Assembly: GCA_963845285.1 (NCBI GenBank)
Contig: CAWJRO010000005.1
Coordinates: forward strand, 1 to 64,000
Direction: 5' to 3'
Source: Methanobacterium_C sp963845285
GTDB lineage: Archaea; Methanobacteriota; Methanobacteria; Methanobacteriales; Methanobacteriaceae
DNA length: 64,000 nt
Part shown: piece by piece, positions 51,486 through 60,751 of the stretch
How positions within the stretch are numbered: the first letter of the stretch is position 1
Layout of the letters: the number at the start of each line of letters is the position of its first letter
Program-made: the position numbers and the translations under genes
Notes under the pieces: model-generated
Databases searched by the model: none
What the model was told of the DNA's origin: nothing
Seen by the model: the letters and a program-made list of their open reading frames with translations, nothing else

Positions 51486-52130
51486 ATGTCTAATTTAAAA
51501 AATCTTTTAGGAACTGAGACTATGACAAAATTTAAAAGCCTATTTTTTGGATCAGAGCCAATTACTGTCGAAAGCTCCAAATTTCAGGAAAATATAACCA
51601 TTGGCTTAAAATATAAAATGATATCCAAGCCACCATTAATTGGAAAAAATTCCATTATAAGGTCCAATTCAATTATATACAACGATGTTGAAATAGGAGA
51701 CAACTTCCGAACTGGACACGGAGTTACCATTCGAGAAAAAACTAAAATAGGAGACAACGTCCTTATTGGAACCAATTCTATTATAGAAGGACACTGCTCA
51801 ATAGGTGACAACGTAAGTATACAATCCAACGTATATATTCCCACAAATACCATTATAGATGATTATGTATTCATTGGACCATGTGCCTGCTTCACCAATG
51901 ATAAATACCCCATAAGGGTTGATTTCGATCTTAAAGGACCTGTAATTAAAAAAGGCGCATCCATTGGTGCTAACTCTACATTTTTATCCAACGTTGAAAT
52001 AGGTGAAGGTGCAATGGTAGCTGCTGGAGCCATTGTCACTCAAGACATACCATCATTTTTCTTGGCAATAGGAGCCCCCGCACGAATAAAACCACTTCCA
52101 AAACATCTTAAAACCTTAAACAAAATCTGA
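51486..52130 (+). CDS. Left-handed beta-helix acyl/acetyltransferase
   Basis: 214 residues from ATG 51486 (a TTG precedes it). Hexapeptide repeats ([LIV]-G-x-x) run from about 45 to 190: IGKNSIIRSNSIIYNDVEIG, IGDNVLIGTNSIIEGHCSIG, IGANSTFLSNVEIGEGAMVA. Pattern of WbpD/WlbB-type UDP-3-amino-sugar N-acetyltransferases, used to make di-N-acetylated uronic acids such as those in archaeal N-glycans. GGGG precedes the start. Acceptor sugar inferred from the cluster. Confidence 0.83.
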   Translation: MSNLKNLLGTETMTKFKSLFFGSEPITVESSKFQENITIGLKYKMISKPPLIGKNSIIRSNSIIYNDVEIGDNFRTGHGVTIREKTKIGDNVLIGTNSIIEGHCSIGDNVSIQSNVYIPTNTIIDDYVFIGPCACFTNDKYPIRVDFDLKGPVIKKGASIGANSTFLSNVEIGEGAMVAAGAIVTQDIPSFFLAIGAPARIKPLPKHLKTLNKI

Positions 52131-52237
52131 TCAACTCTTAAAATTTAATAAAAAACATAATTTGCCATATGCTCCATTAAAAAATTAATTTTAATGTTTA
52201 TAGTTAAATCCTTTTTTAAAAAGAAACAATTAACATT

Positions 52238-53326
52238 TCATTGTTTAAGATTGAATTCTTTCTTTAAACTCAAAACAATACTCTCAGAAGCTCCTCCTTT
52301 AATATGTGCATCTACTTGTTTCATATCATCTAATTTTCGTTCGTTATCCAAAAGATCAACAACAGAATCTGCTATTTTCCTTTGATCAGTTCCTATAAGC
52401 ATATTTTTACCAGTTTCCACATATGACATCCACTCTGTGTTATCCCTCAAAATCAGACACGGTACATTTAAAACAGCAGATTCTTCCTGTACACCTCCAG
52501 AATCTGTCATGACAAACTTTGAGTTGGCAAGTAATCCCATAAAATCTTTATATCCAAGTGGATCCGTTAAAATTAAATTATCATTTATCTGAATTTTATG
52601 TTCCTCAATAACATTTTTGGTTCTTAAATGAACAGGAAATACAACTTTTATTTTATCTGAAATTGTATTTATAGCATCTAAAATCGCTTTTAATTTTTCA
52701 CAACTAGTATTTTCCTGTCTGTGAATGGTTAATAGCACGTAATTTTCCTTTTCAAGTGAAAAATCGTGAAGTTTATCCTGGTTAAATAGTTTCATTGCTC
52801 GTAAACAGGCATCTACAGAGGTGTTACCAACAAGATGAATTTTTTCACGAGGGATCCCTTCAGCAACCAAATTGTTAAAGGCATTTTTATCAGGAGCAAA
52901 TAAAAAATCAGAACAATGATCAACTAAAGTACGGTTTATTTCCTCCGGCATTTTCTTATCAAAGGATCTGCAGCCCGCTTCAACATGTGCAACTTTGATC
53001 TGAAGTTTTGAAGCAGTTATTGCACCTGCAAAAGTTGAATTAGTGTCCCCCTGCACAAGAACAACATCAGGCTTTTGATTTAAAAGCACCTCCTCCAATT
53101 TCATGATCATTTTCCCTGTCTGCTGGGCATGTGTCCCTGATCCAATGTTAAGGGTGTAATCACAATCTCTGAGTTTCAGATCCTCAAAAAATATTTCATC
53201 CATAATGTAAGAGTAATGCTGGCCTGTATGGATTAAAACTTGTTCAAATTCTTTATCCAAAAGTGGGATCAATGGTGAAAGTTTAATTATCTCAGGCCTC
53301 GTTCCAAGAATTGTTGCAATTTTCAT
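52238..53326 (-). CDS. wecB: UDP-N-acetylglucosamine 2-epimerase (non-hydrolysing)
   Basis: 362 residues, GT-B-like epimerase. MKIATILGTRPEIIKLSPLI, VLVQGDTNSTFAGAI, HVEAGCRSFDKKMPEEINR and the C-terminal SGGVQEESAVLNVPCLILRD are all family marks. Makes UDP-ManNAc, or in WbpI-like members a 2,3-diacetamido manno sugar, which would fit the acetyltransferase at 51486. Divergent from the GT2 gene with 57 bp between starts. No ribosome-binding site, so possibly leaderless. Confidence 0.93.
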   Translation of the reverse strand: MKIATILGTRPEIIKLSPLIPLLDKEFEQVLIHTGQHYSYIMDEIFFEDLKLRDCDYTLNIGSGTHAQQTGKMIMKLEEVLLNQKPDVVLVQGDTNSTFAGAITASKLQIKVAHVEAGCRSFDKKMPEEINRTLVDHCSDFLFAPDKNAFNNLVAEGIPREKIHLVGNTSVDACLRAMKLFNQDKLHDFSLEKENYVLLTIHRQENTSCEKLKAILDAINTISDKIKVVFPVHLRTKNVIEEHKIQINDNLILTDPLGYKDFMGLLANSKFVMTDSGGVQEESAVLNVPCLILRDNTEWMSYVETGKNMLIGTDQRKIADSVVDLLDNERKLDDMKQVDAHIKGGASESIVLSLKKEFNLKQ

Positions 53327-53383
53327 GTATATCTAGGGATATTTTGGAAAAGGATATATAATAAGTCTTCCCCAACAATTAAC

Positions 53384-54328
53384 ATGAGAATTTCTGTTAT
53401 AATACCCATGTACAATGAAGAGGACAATGTTTTACAAACATTGACCCAAGTTAAAGCTGCCATGAAAAATTATGAAGACTACGAAATTCTGGCAGTAAAC
53501 GACGGCAGCAAGGACAACACCTTAAAATTAACAGAAGATTTTGCATCTAAAAATCCACAAGTGCGTGTTTTAAAGAATCCTGTGAACATGGGGATGGGCA
53601 GAGCATTGAGAACTGGTTTTGAAAATGCAACAGGAGACATACTTGTCACAATCGATGCAGATCTGAGTTACAGCACGGATCATATCCTTAAGCTTGCATC
53701 AGAATTGATAAATAATGAAAGCTTAGATATGGTTCTTGGTTCCCCTTACATGGAAGGTGGATCAGTTAAAAACGTTCCATTTGTAAGGTTGTTTATAAGT
53801 AAAGTGGCCAATTTATTCGTTGGATTTTCAATTCCTGGAGATTTAAGCACAGTTACCAGTGTTTTACGAGCCTACAGAAAAGAAGTTCTGGATTCGTTGG
53901 AATTAGAGTCAAATGGTACAGAAATCAATCTTGAAATTTTATCAAAGGCCAATGCGAACCATTTCCGAATAAAAGAAGTTCCTGCAGTATTAGAAGGAAG
54001 AGAATTAGGACAGTCCAAACTCAAGTTCAGAGCAAAAACAATCACACATATTTTATTTTCATTTCATGAAAAGCCAATGATGTTATTTGGTGCAATTGGG
54101 TTAATTTTATGCTTTATCGGAGCAATAAGCGCCATATATTTATTTTATCAGTATCTAATGGGCACTCTTGATCCTACACGACCTTTAATGCTTTTCATGG
54201 TGCTCATGTTAGTATCAGGAATACAAGTCCTTATATTTGGATTTGTTGCAACACAGATAAGTCTGCTTAAAAAGGAGATGTACATAATTCAGAAGGAAAA
54301 TAGGTTGTTGAGGAAGAGGTTTAAATAA
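53384..54328 (+). CDS. GT2 glycosyltransferase with C-terminal membrane anchor (DPM/AglJ-like)
   Basis: 314 residues. GT-A domain: VIIPMYNEEDNVLQTL (5-20), VNDGSKDNT, MGMGRALRTGFENATGD and the metal motif IDADLSYS (90-97). A DPM1-like SKLKFR segment leads to two membrane helices (about 232-256, 266-292). Likely moves a sugar from a nucleotide donor to dolichyl phosphate on the cytosolic face, the first step of lipid-linked glycan assembly or a dolichyl-phosphate sugar donor for the GT-C enzymes here. Confidence 0.88.
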   Translation: MRISVIIPMYNEEDNVLQTLTQVKAAMKNYEDYEILAVNDGSKDNTLKLTEDFASKNPQVRVLKNPVNMGMGRALRTGFENATGDILVTIDADLSYSTDHILKLASELINNESLDMVLGSPYMEGGSVKNVPFVRLFISKVANLFVGFSIPGDLSTVTSVLRAYRKEVLDSLELESNGTEINLEILSKANANHFRIKEVPAVLEGRELGQSKLKFRAKTITHILFSFHEKPMMLFGAIGLILCFIGAISAIYLFYQYLMGTLDPTRPLMLFMVLMLVSGIQVLIFGFVATQISLLKKEMYIIQKENRLLRKRFK

Positions 54329-54357
54329 ATATTTACGGATCCAGGGTTGTTGAATAA

Positions 54358-55494
54358 ATGAGAATTTTAGTTATAACACCATATATAAACGTGAAAATAG
54401 GTCCGTCAGTATGGGCTCATGAATTATCCAAAAAGTTGGTAGATAAACACATATCAACAAAAATTTTAACCATAAAAGATAAGGATAATGAGATCCCCAC
54501 ATTCGTCCATAAAGGTTCCAAAATTGAAAAAAAAGTTATTAAATATCCATTTATTTCCATAACAACTAGAATAATAAAAATAACTAAAAAAGAACGAATT
54601 GAATTGGTACATGCCAATAATCCACTTATAGGTGGAATTGGTGCAGTCATTGCAAAAAAAATAACAAAAACCCCTGTGATATTAACTTTACATGGAATGT
54701 ATTTTGATGAATTGAATGAATGGGTAAATTCTTATTTTAAAGATTTTGGAAAGCTAAAAAAACCATTAATTAAGATTAGCTCATTTTTATTGTCAAAAAC
54801 AGGTAAATATGTTTTAGAACATTCAGACAGAGTAGTGGTACCTAATGAGTACTTAAAAAACTACTTAGAAATAAGAGGAATCAGTTCAATAATAATTCCA
54901 AATGGAGTAAACCCAAACGTATTCAATATACAAAAAAACGCATTTAATTGTCATAAGCGTAAAATAATACTTTCAATAAGTCATATGGACATTTACAAAA
55001 AAGCATCCGGGCTTAAAATTCTTTTTGATGCTTTAAATATAATAAAAAATGAATTTAATGTTGAATTATGGTTAGTAGGGACTGGAAAGTACATGGAAGA
55101 CTCAAAAGGCTATTGTAAGGAAAAAGAGTTACCAGTTAAATTTTTAGGTTACAGAGAAGATGTCCCTGATCTATTAAATAAAGCAGATGTCTATGTTCAT
55201 TCTTCTTTACAAGAAGTTTTTCCATTTACTATACTAGAAGCAATGGCTTCAAAAAATCCAGTTGTTGCTATACGTGCTGGAGGAATTTCAGAACTAATTA
55301 AAGATAGTAAAAATGGTTTCCTATGTGATCATGATCCATCAGATATGGCAAAAAAAATAGGTGTTTTACTAAAAAACAGGACCATTGCAAGAAAATTAGT
55401 TCAAAATGCATTCGAAGATGTACTAAAAAAATATACTTGGGATAAAGTTACTAATAAATATATAGATTTGTATGCAAAAAATGTTAAAAAATAA
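54358..55494 (+). CDS. GT4-family glycosyltransferase
   Basis: 378 residues, GT-B fold. N-terminal half with LVITPYINVKIGPSVWAHEL and LTLHGMYFDELNEW, C-terminal half with ILSISHMDIYKKASGLKILF and the donor motif EVFPFTILEAMASKNPVVAI (E-x7-E type), then AGGISELI. Lies 29 bp after the GT2 gene on the same strand. Retaining transferase using a nucleotide sugar; linkage unknown. Confidence 0.88.
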   Translation: MRILVITPYINVKIGPSVWAHELSKKLVDKHISTKILTIKDKDNEIPTFVHKGSKIEKKVIKYPFISITTRIIKITKKERIELVHANNPLIGGIGAVIAKKITKTPVILTLHGMYFDELNEWVNSYFKDFGKLKKPLIKISSFLLSKTGKYVLEHSDRVVVPNEYLKNYLEIRGISSIIIPNGVNPNVFNIQKNAFNCHKRKIILSISHMDIYKKASGLKILFDALNIIKNEFNVELWLVGTGKYMEDSKGYCKEKELPVKFLGYREDVPDLLNKADVYVHSSLQEVFPFTILEAMASKNPVVAIRAGGISELIKDSKNGFLCDHDPSDMAKKIGVLLKNRTIARKLVQNAFEDVLKKYTWDKVTNKYIDLYAKNVKK

Positions 55495-55495
55495 T

Positions 55496-56209
55496 TTAAT
55501 GCTTTTTGGCAAATGCAATGAGATCTGGCGTTAATATGTTTATTGATTCCCCACGATCTAAGTAATATAAACATTTCAAAAATGCGTAAAAAACTTTACG
55601 TACTAAATTTGCCAAGGGCCTTATAATACCTATAGATGCGTAAATTTCTTGGAATAATGAAATCTGTTTAAATCCTACGGCATCTAAAATTTGAAACAAA
55701 CTTTGTTCAGTATAACCAGTTTCATGTGTAAAATCAGAATATCTTAAATTTAAACCAAAAGGGTTGCCCATATTAAGAGTTTTAATAAGAATTACCCCAT
55801 TTTTATTTAAAGATTTTTTGACTAACTTTAATAAGTGAATTACTTCATCTTTCACAATGTGTTCAATAATATCATTCATAATTATAACATCATATTCATT
55901 CTCTTGACATTTTAAGTAATCAATTGCATTTGCTAATTCCACATTTTTAGTAAAATGTTTTTTACAAAAATCAACCTGCGTTTTTCCAATATCTATACCC
56001 GAAAAGTTCATATATCCTCTAGTTTTTAGATAATATAAAAAATGCCCCATTCCACACCCAATATCCAATATTTTAACATCTTTATTTAATGGTAAGAACT
56101 TTCCATAATTAGTTTCATAACTTGAAGCAGCAATTTCATACTGTTTATGATCTATCTCATTAAATCTAGTAAAATATTTTGCATAGTTGTCAGATATATT
56201 ATTACTCAT
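55496..56209 (-). CDS. Class I SAM-dependent methyltransferase (glycan-cluster)
   Basis: 237 residues. Motif I VKILDIGCGMGHFLYYL, motif II SGIDIGKTQVDFC, NAIDYLKCQENEYDVIIMND and the IEHI turn of the Methyltransf_11/23 group. In such clusters these enzymes O-methylate sugars or carry out Ubie-like steps; sugar methylation is the likelier role, by context. 2 bp downstream of the GT4 gene on the same strand, so in one operon. Confidence 0.83.
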   Translation of the reverse strand: MSNNISDNYAKYFTRFNEIDHKQYEIAASSYETNYGKFLPLNKDVKILDIGCGMGHFLYYLKTRGYMNFSGIDIGKTQVDFCKKHFTKNVELANAIDYLKCQENEYDVIIMNDIIEHIVKDEVIHLLKLVKKSLNKNGVILIKTLNMGNPFGLNLRYSDFTHETGYTEQSLFQILDAVGFKQISLFQEIYASIGIIRPLANLVRKVFYAFLKCLYYLDRGESINILTPDLIAFAKKH

Positions 56210-56211
56210 TT

Positions 56212-57390
56212 TTACACCATATAATTCTCGTATAATTCAATTAAAATCTTTATTTTGGTTTCCATATTTAGAGAGTTATTATTTATTAGTTCATAAGAGT
56301 TATTAACAAATTTTTTTCTTAAATCTTCATTATCTATAATTAAATTTAACTTTTCTGTTAATTCTTCCCTTTTTTTAGGATACACTAAAAAACCACTTAA
56401 TCCATTTTTAACAATTTCATGTATTCCTCCAACATTACTAGCTACAACCGGTATGCCACAAGCCATAGCTTCTAAAACAGACAAAGGAAAACCTTCAGTA
56501 TATGATGGAAGAACAAAAACGTCTGCCATTTGATAGTAACTATGAATTTCCGTATTTGAAACAGCACCCGTGAGCATTACATAACTTCTCAAACCCAAGT
56601 GAGAAATCTTCTTTTTAAGTTCATCTTTTTTAGGTCCCGTTCCAACCATCATAAGTTTTACATTTTTATTTTTTTTATTTATCTCATAAAATGTATCAAT
56701 AAGCTCAAATATGCCCTTAAATGTGTCTAAATATCCAACAAAAAGTATTAAAATTTCATTTTCCTTAACTCCATATTTATGTCGAAATTTTGTGTTTTTA
56801 AAAGATTTAAATCTTTCTGTATCCACTGCATTTCTTAAGATAATGATTTTATCCTTGTTTATACCTAAAGATTTCATGGTTTCCGCAAGATCGTCACTCA
56901 CCGCTATTGCCCTGTCACAGTGATTTAAAGAAAATGAGATCAGATGTCCATAGATGGATTTTGCGTCAAAGTTGTTGATATCCATGCCATGAGTTGTTAT
57001 AAACAATGGAAAACCCATAATTTTTGCTACAATAACTCCTACAAGCCCTGTGGGAATAACTGAATGTGCATGTATGATGTCAATTTTATATTTTTTAACT
57101 ATTTTAATTAATGTGAAAAACAATGAAATTACATACGTTACAAGTCTTAAATTATCTTTTAGTCCTTTAAAATGGACAAGAGCCCTGAATTCTTTTGGTT
57201 CCATCCACCGAAATCTGTGAACATATATCCCATCCATAAGTTCTTCATAGGGTGCACCATGATTATGTTGAGTGAGTACATGAACTTCAATGCCATTTTC
57301 AACGAGTTTTTTCGCTTCATCATATACGAACGAACCATAATAGTCTCCTTTGTATTTTGGGAACATAGTTGGGACAATACACAATTTCAA
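56212..57390 (-). CDS. GT4-family glycosyltransferase
   Basis: 392 residues, GT-B fold, starts with TTG behind GGAGTG. VPTMFPKYKGDYYGSFVYDEA N-terminal loop, IIHAHSVIPTGLVG, FITTHGMDINNFD, AVSDDLAETM, then the C-terminal donor motif EGFPLSVLEAMACGIPVVAS and NVGGIHEIV. Distinct from the 54358 protein. Upstream of the methyltransferase gene in the same transcript; adds another sugar to the surface glycan, identity unknown. Confidence 0.88.
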   Translation of the reverse strand: MKLCIVPTMFPKYKGDYYGSFVYDEAKKLVENGIEVHVLTQHNHGAPYEELMDGIYVHRFRWMEPKEFRALVHFKGLKDNLRLVTYVISLFFTLIKIVKKYKIDIIHAHSVIPTGLVGVIVAKIMGFPLFITTHGMDINNFDAKSIYGHLISFSLNHCDRAIAVSDDLAETMKSLGINKDKIIILRNAVDTERFKSFKNTKFRHKYGVKENEILILFVGYLDTFKGIFELIDTFYEINKKNKNVKLMMVGTGPKKDELKKKISHLGLRSYVMLTGAVSNTEIHSYYQMADVFVLPSYTEGFPLSVLEAMACGIPVVASNVGGIHEIVKNGLSGFLVYPKKREELTEKLNLIIDNEDLRKKFVNNSYELINNNSLNMETKIKILIELYENYMV

Positions 57391-57464
57391 GGCTTACACT
57401 CCATTAAGATCAACAAATTTTATCAATGTAATTAAATTATCAAGTTCTTTTAACATACATCAAA

Positions 57465-58913
57465 CTAAGAACTTTTTTGAAATAATTCTTTAAAGAATTC
57501 TATCTCTCTTTTATTAACTCCTCTTAAAATAATTATAGATACTGCATAAACAGCAGCAGATAATCCAATAACAACCAAAACCTTTAAAATTCCATAAGGA
57601 TTAATTATAATAATTATTAAAGACATTAAGATTGAAGCAAGAACGCTTTTCAGTATAAATCCAAATTTAAATCCAAAATTAAAGTATTTAAGGGAATAAT
57701 GAATGGTAACTGCGAAGGCAAAAAGGTAAGAAACTAATGTGACCGCAGCTGCAGCGATAATTCCAAAATGTGGAACCAGTAACATGTTTAAGGTTAAATT
57801 CAAAATAGCTGCAATAACCCATGTAAACCCAATGATTTTGGTTTTTTTTTCCAATATGAGTATATTATTTATGATCTCATAAATTCCAAATATTAAAGTA
57901 CCTAAAATGATAAAAGGAGTTATTAAATATCCGTTTAAAGCTATAGTTGGTGTTGTGAGTATTGAGAGTATGGGCTTCGATAAAAGAGACAAACCAAATA
58001 AACTGGGTATCGCCAAGAGAAGGAAATATTTTAAAGAGTAATTCATAAATGTTCGAACTTTTTCCATTTCTTGTTTATCATAATATTCAGGGAGAACAGA
58101 AGGCAAAATTAGAGAAAATGGAGTTAAAAGTAAAATAATGGTACCAAGTGTGTAACCTGGTGAATAATATCCAACAAAAGCTGTTCCCAACAAAATAGAA
58201 ATTACATAACGATCACTGGATTCAACAACCCAGTAAGATATGCTACCTGGAATCGTCGGCATTCCAAAAGATAAATACTCTTTAAGAAATTTAAAATTAG
58301 GGATTTTAAACCCAATCTCACTGACTATATCATAAATCATCACTAAAAAAAGAATTAAATAGCTTATTAAAAGTCCAATTAACACACTAAACATATCATG
58401 ACCAGATAACGCAAGATAAACTGCAAAAATCACTGCAAGATAAGTTTGAGACAGTGCAAACAAAGAATATTTTCTTATCTGCTGAAATGTTCGGTAATAG
58501 GTAAGAAAAACTGAATTTAAACATGCAAAAAATATTATCAACATCATTAAATTTGTAATAGCAACATTACCACCAAAAAACCCTGCAGCAATCTGTTTTG
58601 AAAATATTATTAATATAAGGAGAATTATAAAAATTACAAGTAATGTGACGAAAGTTATGGAATAAAACCCTTCTTGTATCTTTTCTTTGTTTTTTTCTGC
58701 AGCCAAAAACCGGATCATAGATGGAAGTAATCCTGCAGTTGATATGTTTGTTAATAAAGCTATGGTTACACCTACTTGAATCCAAATTCCATAACCCAAC
58801 GCACCAAAACTCTTTGTTAAAACTGGGATCAATATGAGCGTACTTAATGCTACAAGAATACTTGTTGCACCCATCAATCCAAGTCTCTGGACAAAAAGTT
58901 TGTATGCATTCAA
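57465..58913 (-). CDS. Polysaccharide/oligosaccharide flippase (Wzx-like, MOP superfamily)
   Basis: 482 residues with about 14 hydrophobic helices spread over the whole length; begins with TTG behind GGTGA. Features such as SFGALGYGIWIQVGVTIALL and GSISYWVVESSDRYVISILL are typical of the RfbX/Wzx group. It would flip lipid-linked oligosaccharide to the outer face, where AglB uses it. Sits between the GT4 and GT39 genes on the same strand. Confidence 0.88.
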   Translation of the reverse strand: MNAYKLFVQRLGLMGATSILVALSTLILIPVLTKSFGALGYGIWIQVGVTIALLTNISTAGLLPSMIRFLAAEKNKEKIQEGFYSITFVTLLVIFIILLILIIFSKQIAAGFFGGNVAITNLMMLIIFFACLNSVFLTYYRTFQQIRKYSLFALSQTYLAVIFAVYLALSGHDMFSVLIGLLISYLILFLVMIYDIVSEIGFKIPNFKFLKEYLSFGMPTIPGSISYWVVESSDRYVISILLGTAFVGYYSPGYTLGTIILLLTPFSLILPSVLPEYYDKQEMEKVRTFMNYSLKYFLLLAIPSLFGLSLLSKPILSILTTPTIALNGYLITPFIILGTLIFGIYEIINNILILEKKTKIIGFTWVIAAILNLTLNMLLVPHFGIIAAAAVTLVSYLFAFAVTIHYSLKYFNFGFKFGFILKSVLASILMSLIIIIINPYGILKVLVVIGLSAAVYAVSIIILRGVNKREIEFFKELFQKSS

Positions 58914-58975
58914 AGTTTCACCTTTTTAGTATCAAATGAGATTTCTAAGTGAGTATTCTAAGAAAAAAATCTAAT

Positions 58976-60712
58976 TTACGATCTTTTGTATATCGTCACA
59001 ATTCCAAACTGCTTAATTGGTTTATATGATGTTAAATTCAAGCCATTTAAAGTACAAAAATAATAATCAGCATTGTTATTCTTTAAATAATTGTTGAATT
59101 GGTTATTATCCTCCGGACTGAAATTATAATTCTTCACTCCGCAATAAAATGTTTGATTATCCTTAAATATCGGCATCATTTTTACATTTGTTTTTAGGTC
59201 CCAAGCAGAGTAGGGCCAAACATCAGAATATATTATTTCATTGTTATAGTTTAGATCATAACTTACAAACCATTCACTTGCTGAAGCTACGTTATCATTC
59301 ATAACTTTGTTGTGGTTGTTAGCATCAACAATAGTGGCCAGACACGATGTAGTAAACGATAGAATCATCAAAGTTACAATCATTGCAAATATATAAAAAG
59401 TTAAATTTCTATTTTTAATTTTATACTCCAAACTGTTTGAAACCCATCTTAATCCAAGGATTAAAAAGTATGCAACTGCAGGGATCATTGTAAGAAAATA
59501 TCTGCCATCTTTCAGCACATAGACACTGTGGAATATAAAAAATGCCATAAACCATGATAAAAAGAGGAAATGCATATCCATTCCATTTATATCAAGTTTT
59601 TTTAGAATGCTGTAAGCTAAATAGCACAAAACAAAGAATAAAACTTCACTGACCATGTAACTTATCTTTCCAAATGTTCCAACAAACAGGACGATTAAAA
59701 ACATCAGCATTAAAAGTTTTATCTTTGTAAAATTATTTTTAACCATAAAATGATCTTTTAAATGATTTTTAACCCTCAATTCCCCTTTTCTCAGTCTAGT
59801 AAATATATAAACAAAAAGGCCAAATAAAATGATTAGAATAATTGCAATACCTACTTCTCCAACGTAATTTGGGAAGTTCAATATAAAATAAAGTAAATTA
59901 GGTTGATATGCAAAGTTTTCTGCCGAAACAGGTGATGAAGTTGTAGTTGCACCAAGGAAAGTGGAAAAAGAATAGAGTGGATTGCCAAATGTTGCATTAA
60001 AAAATAATAGAACTGGAATCATGAACGAAAATGATACAAAAATTCCAATTAAAATATTTTTTAGGTCCTTAAGAAGTCTTTTATTGATCAAAATGTAAAG
60101 CACCATTGGAAATATGATAAATGCTATAGCATATCTGGTTAAAAATGCAAGCATCAAAAAAGGAAATGCTAGATAAAAAAACTTTGAATTCCTTTTAACA
60201 GCAATAACCGTGAAATAAATCGCCCATATCGAAAACGAAAGACTTGGAACATCAGTAAGACCAGAGCCTGCAAATGTTAAAACAACAGGAAAAGTGGCAA
60301 AAAGCAATGCACCTAAAAAGCTTTCAATATCATTAAAATGTATTTTTAATAACAAATAAAATCCAATAACCCCAAATACAAAGATTGTCCCATCTAAACC
60401 AAATATAGTTGCCGGCACAACATAACCCAACCTGAAAAATAAAGATGTTAAAAACGGAAGAAGAGGTGGTCTAACTAAATCCGAGTATCCCATACCTTGA
60501 CCTGCAAAAACAAGTGCATTTGACAGGAAATCATAAGTATCCCAAATAGGACCTAGTTCTATTTGAATTAATACACGATAATATGTGATTAAAATTGTTA
60601 TTAATATTAAAGTAGCAGGAAAAAACAGATTTTTATTTTTTCGAGCTATTTTTAAAATTTTTGTAATTGAATTTTCCAAATAAATCCCCTTCTTTTTACA
60701 TAAAAAAGTCAT
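58976..60712 (-). CDS. GT39/ArnT-like membrane glycosyltransferase, paralog 1
   Basis: 578 residues, GT-C fold with about 12 membrane segments. First external loop has IWDTYDFLSNALVFAGQGMG and LVRPPLLPF, with the conserved acidic residue and RPP of the ArnT/PMT group. Soluble tail of about 110 residues. A TTG at 60679 behind AAGGGGAT is an alternative start to the ATG at 60712. Its neighbour at 60752 is a clear paralog over the whole length. Uses polyprenyl-phosphate sugars to decorate glycan or protein on the outer face. Confidence 0.82.
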   Translation of the reverse strand: MTFLCKKKGIYLENSITKILKIARKNKNLFFPATLILITILITYYRVLIQIELGPIWDTYDFLSNALVFAGQGMGYSDLVRPPLLPFLTSLFFRLGYVVPATIFGLDGTIFVFGVIGFYLLLKIHFNDIESFLGALLFATFPVVLTFAGSGLTDVPSLSFSIWAIYFTVIAVKRNSKFFYLAFPFLMLAFLTRYAIAFIIFPMVLYILINKRLLKDLKNILIGIFVSFSFMIPVLLFFNATFGNPLYSFSTFLGATTTSSPVSAENFAYQPNLLYFILNFPNYVGEVGIAIILIILFGLFVYIFTRLRKGELRVKNHLKDHFMVKNNFTKIKLLMLMFLIVLFVGTFGKISYMVSEVLFFVLCYLAYSILKKLDINGMDMHFLFLSWFMAFFIFHSVYVLKDGRYFLTMIPAVAYFLILGLRWVSNSLEYKIKNRNLTFYIFAMIVTLMILSFTTSCLATIVDANNHNKVMNDNVASASEWFVSYDLNYNNEIIYSDVWPYSAWDLKTNVKMMPIFKDNQTFYCGVKNYNFSPEDNNQFNNYLKNNNADYYFCTLNGLNLTSYKPIKQFGIVTIYKRS

Positions 60713-60751
60713 TTCATCAAGAACTGCGTATCACTTATCATTAATCGGTTA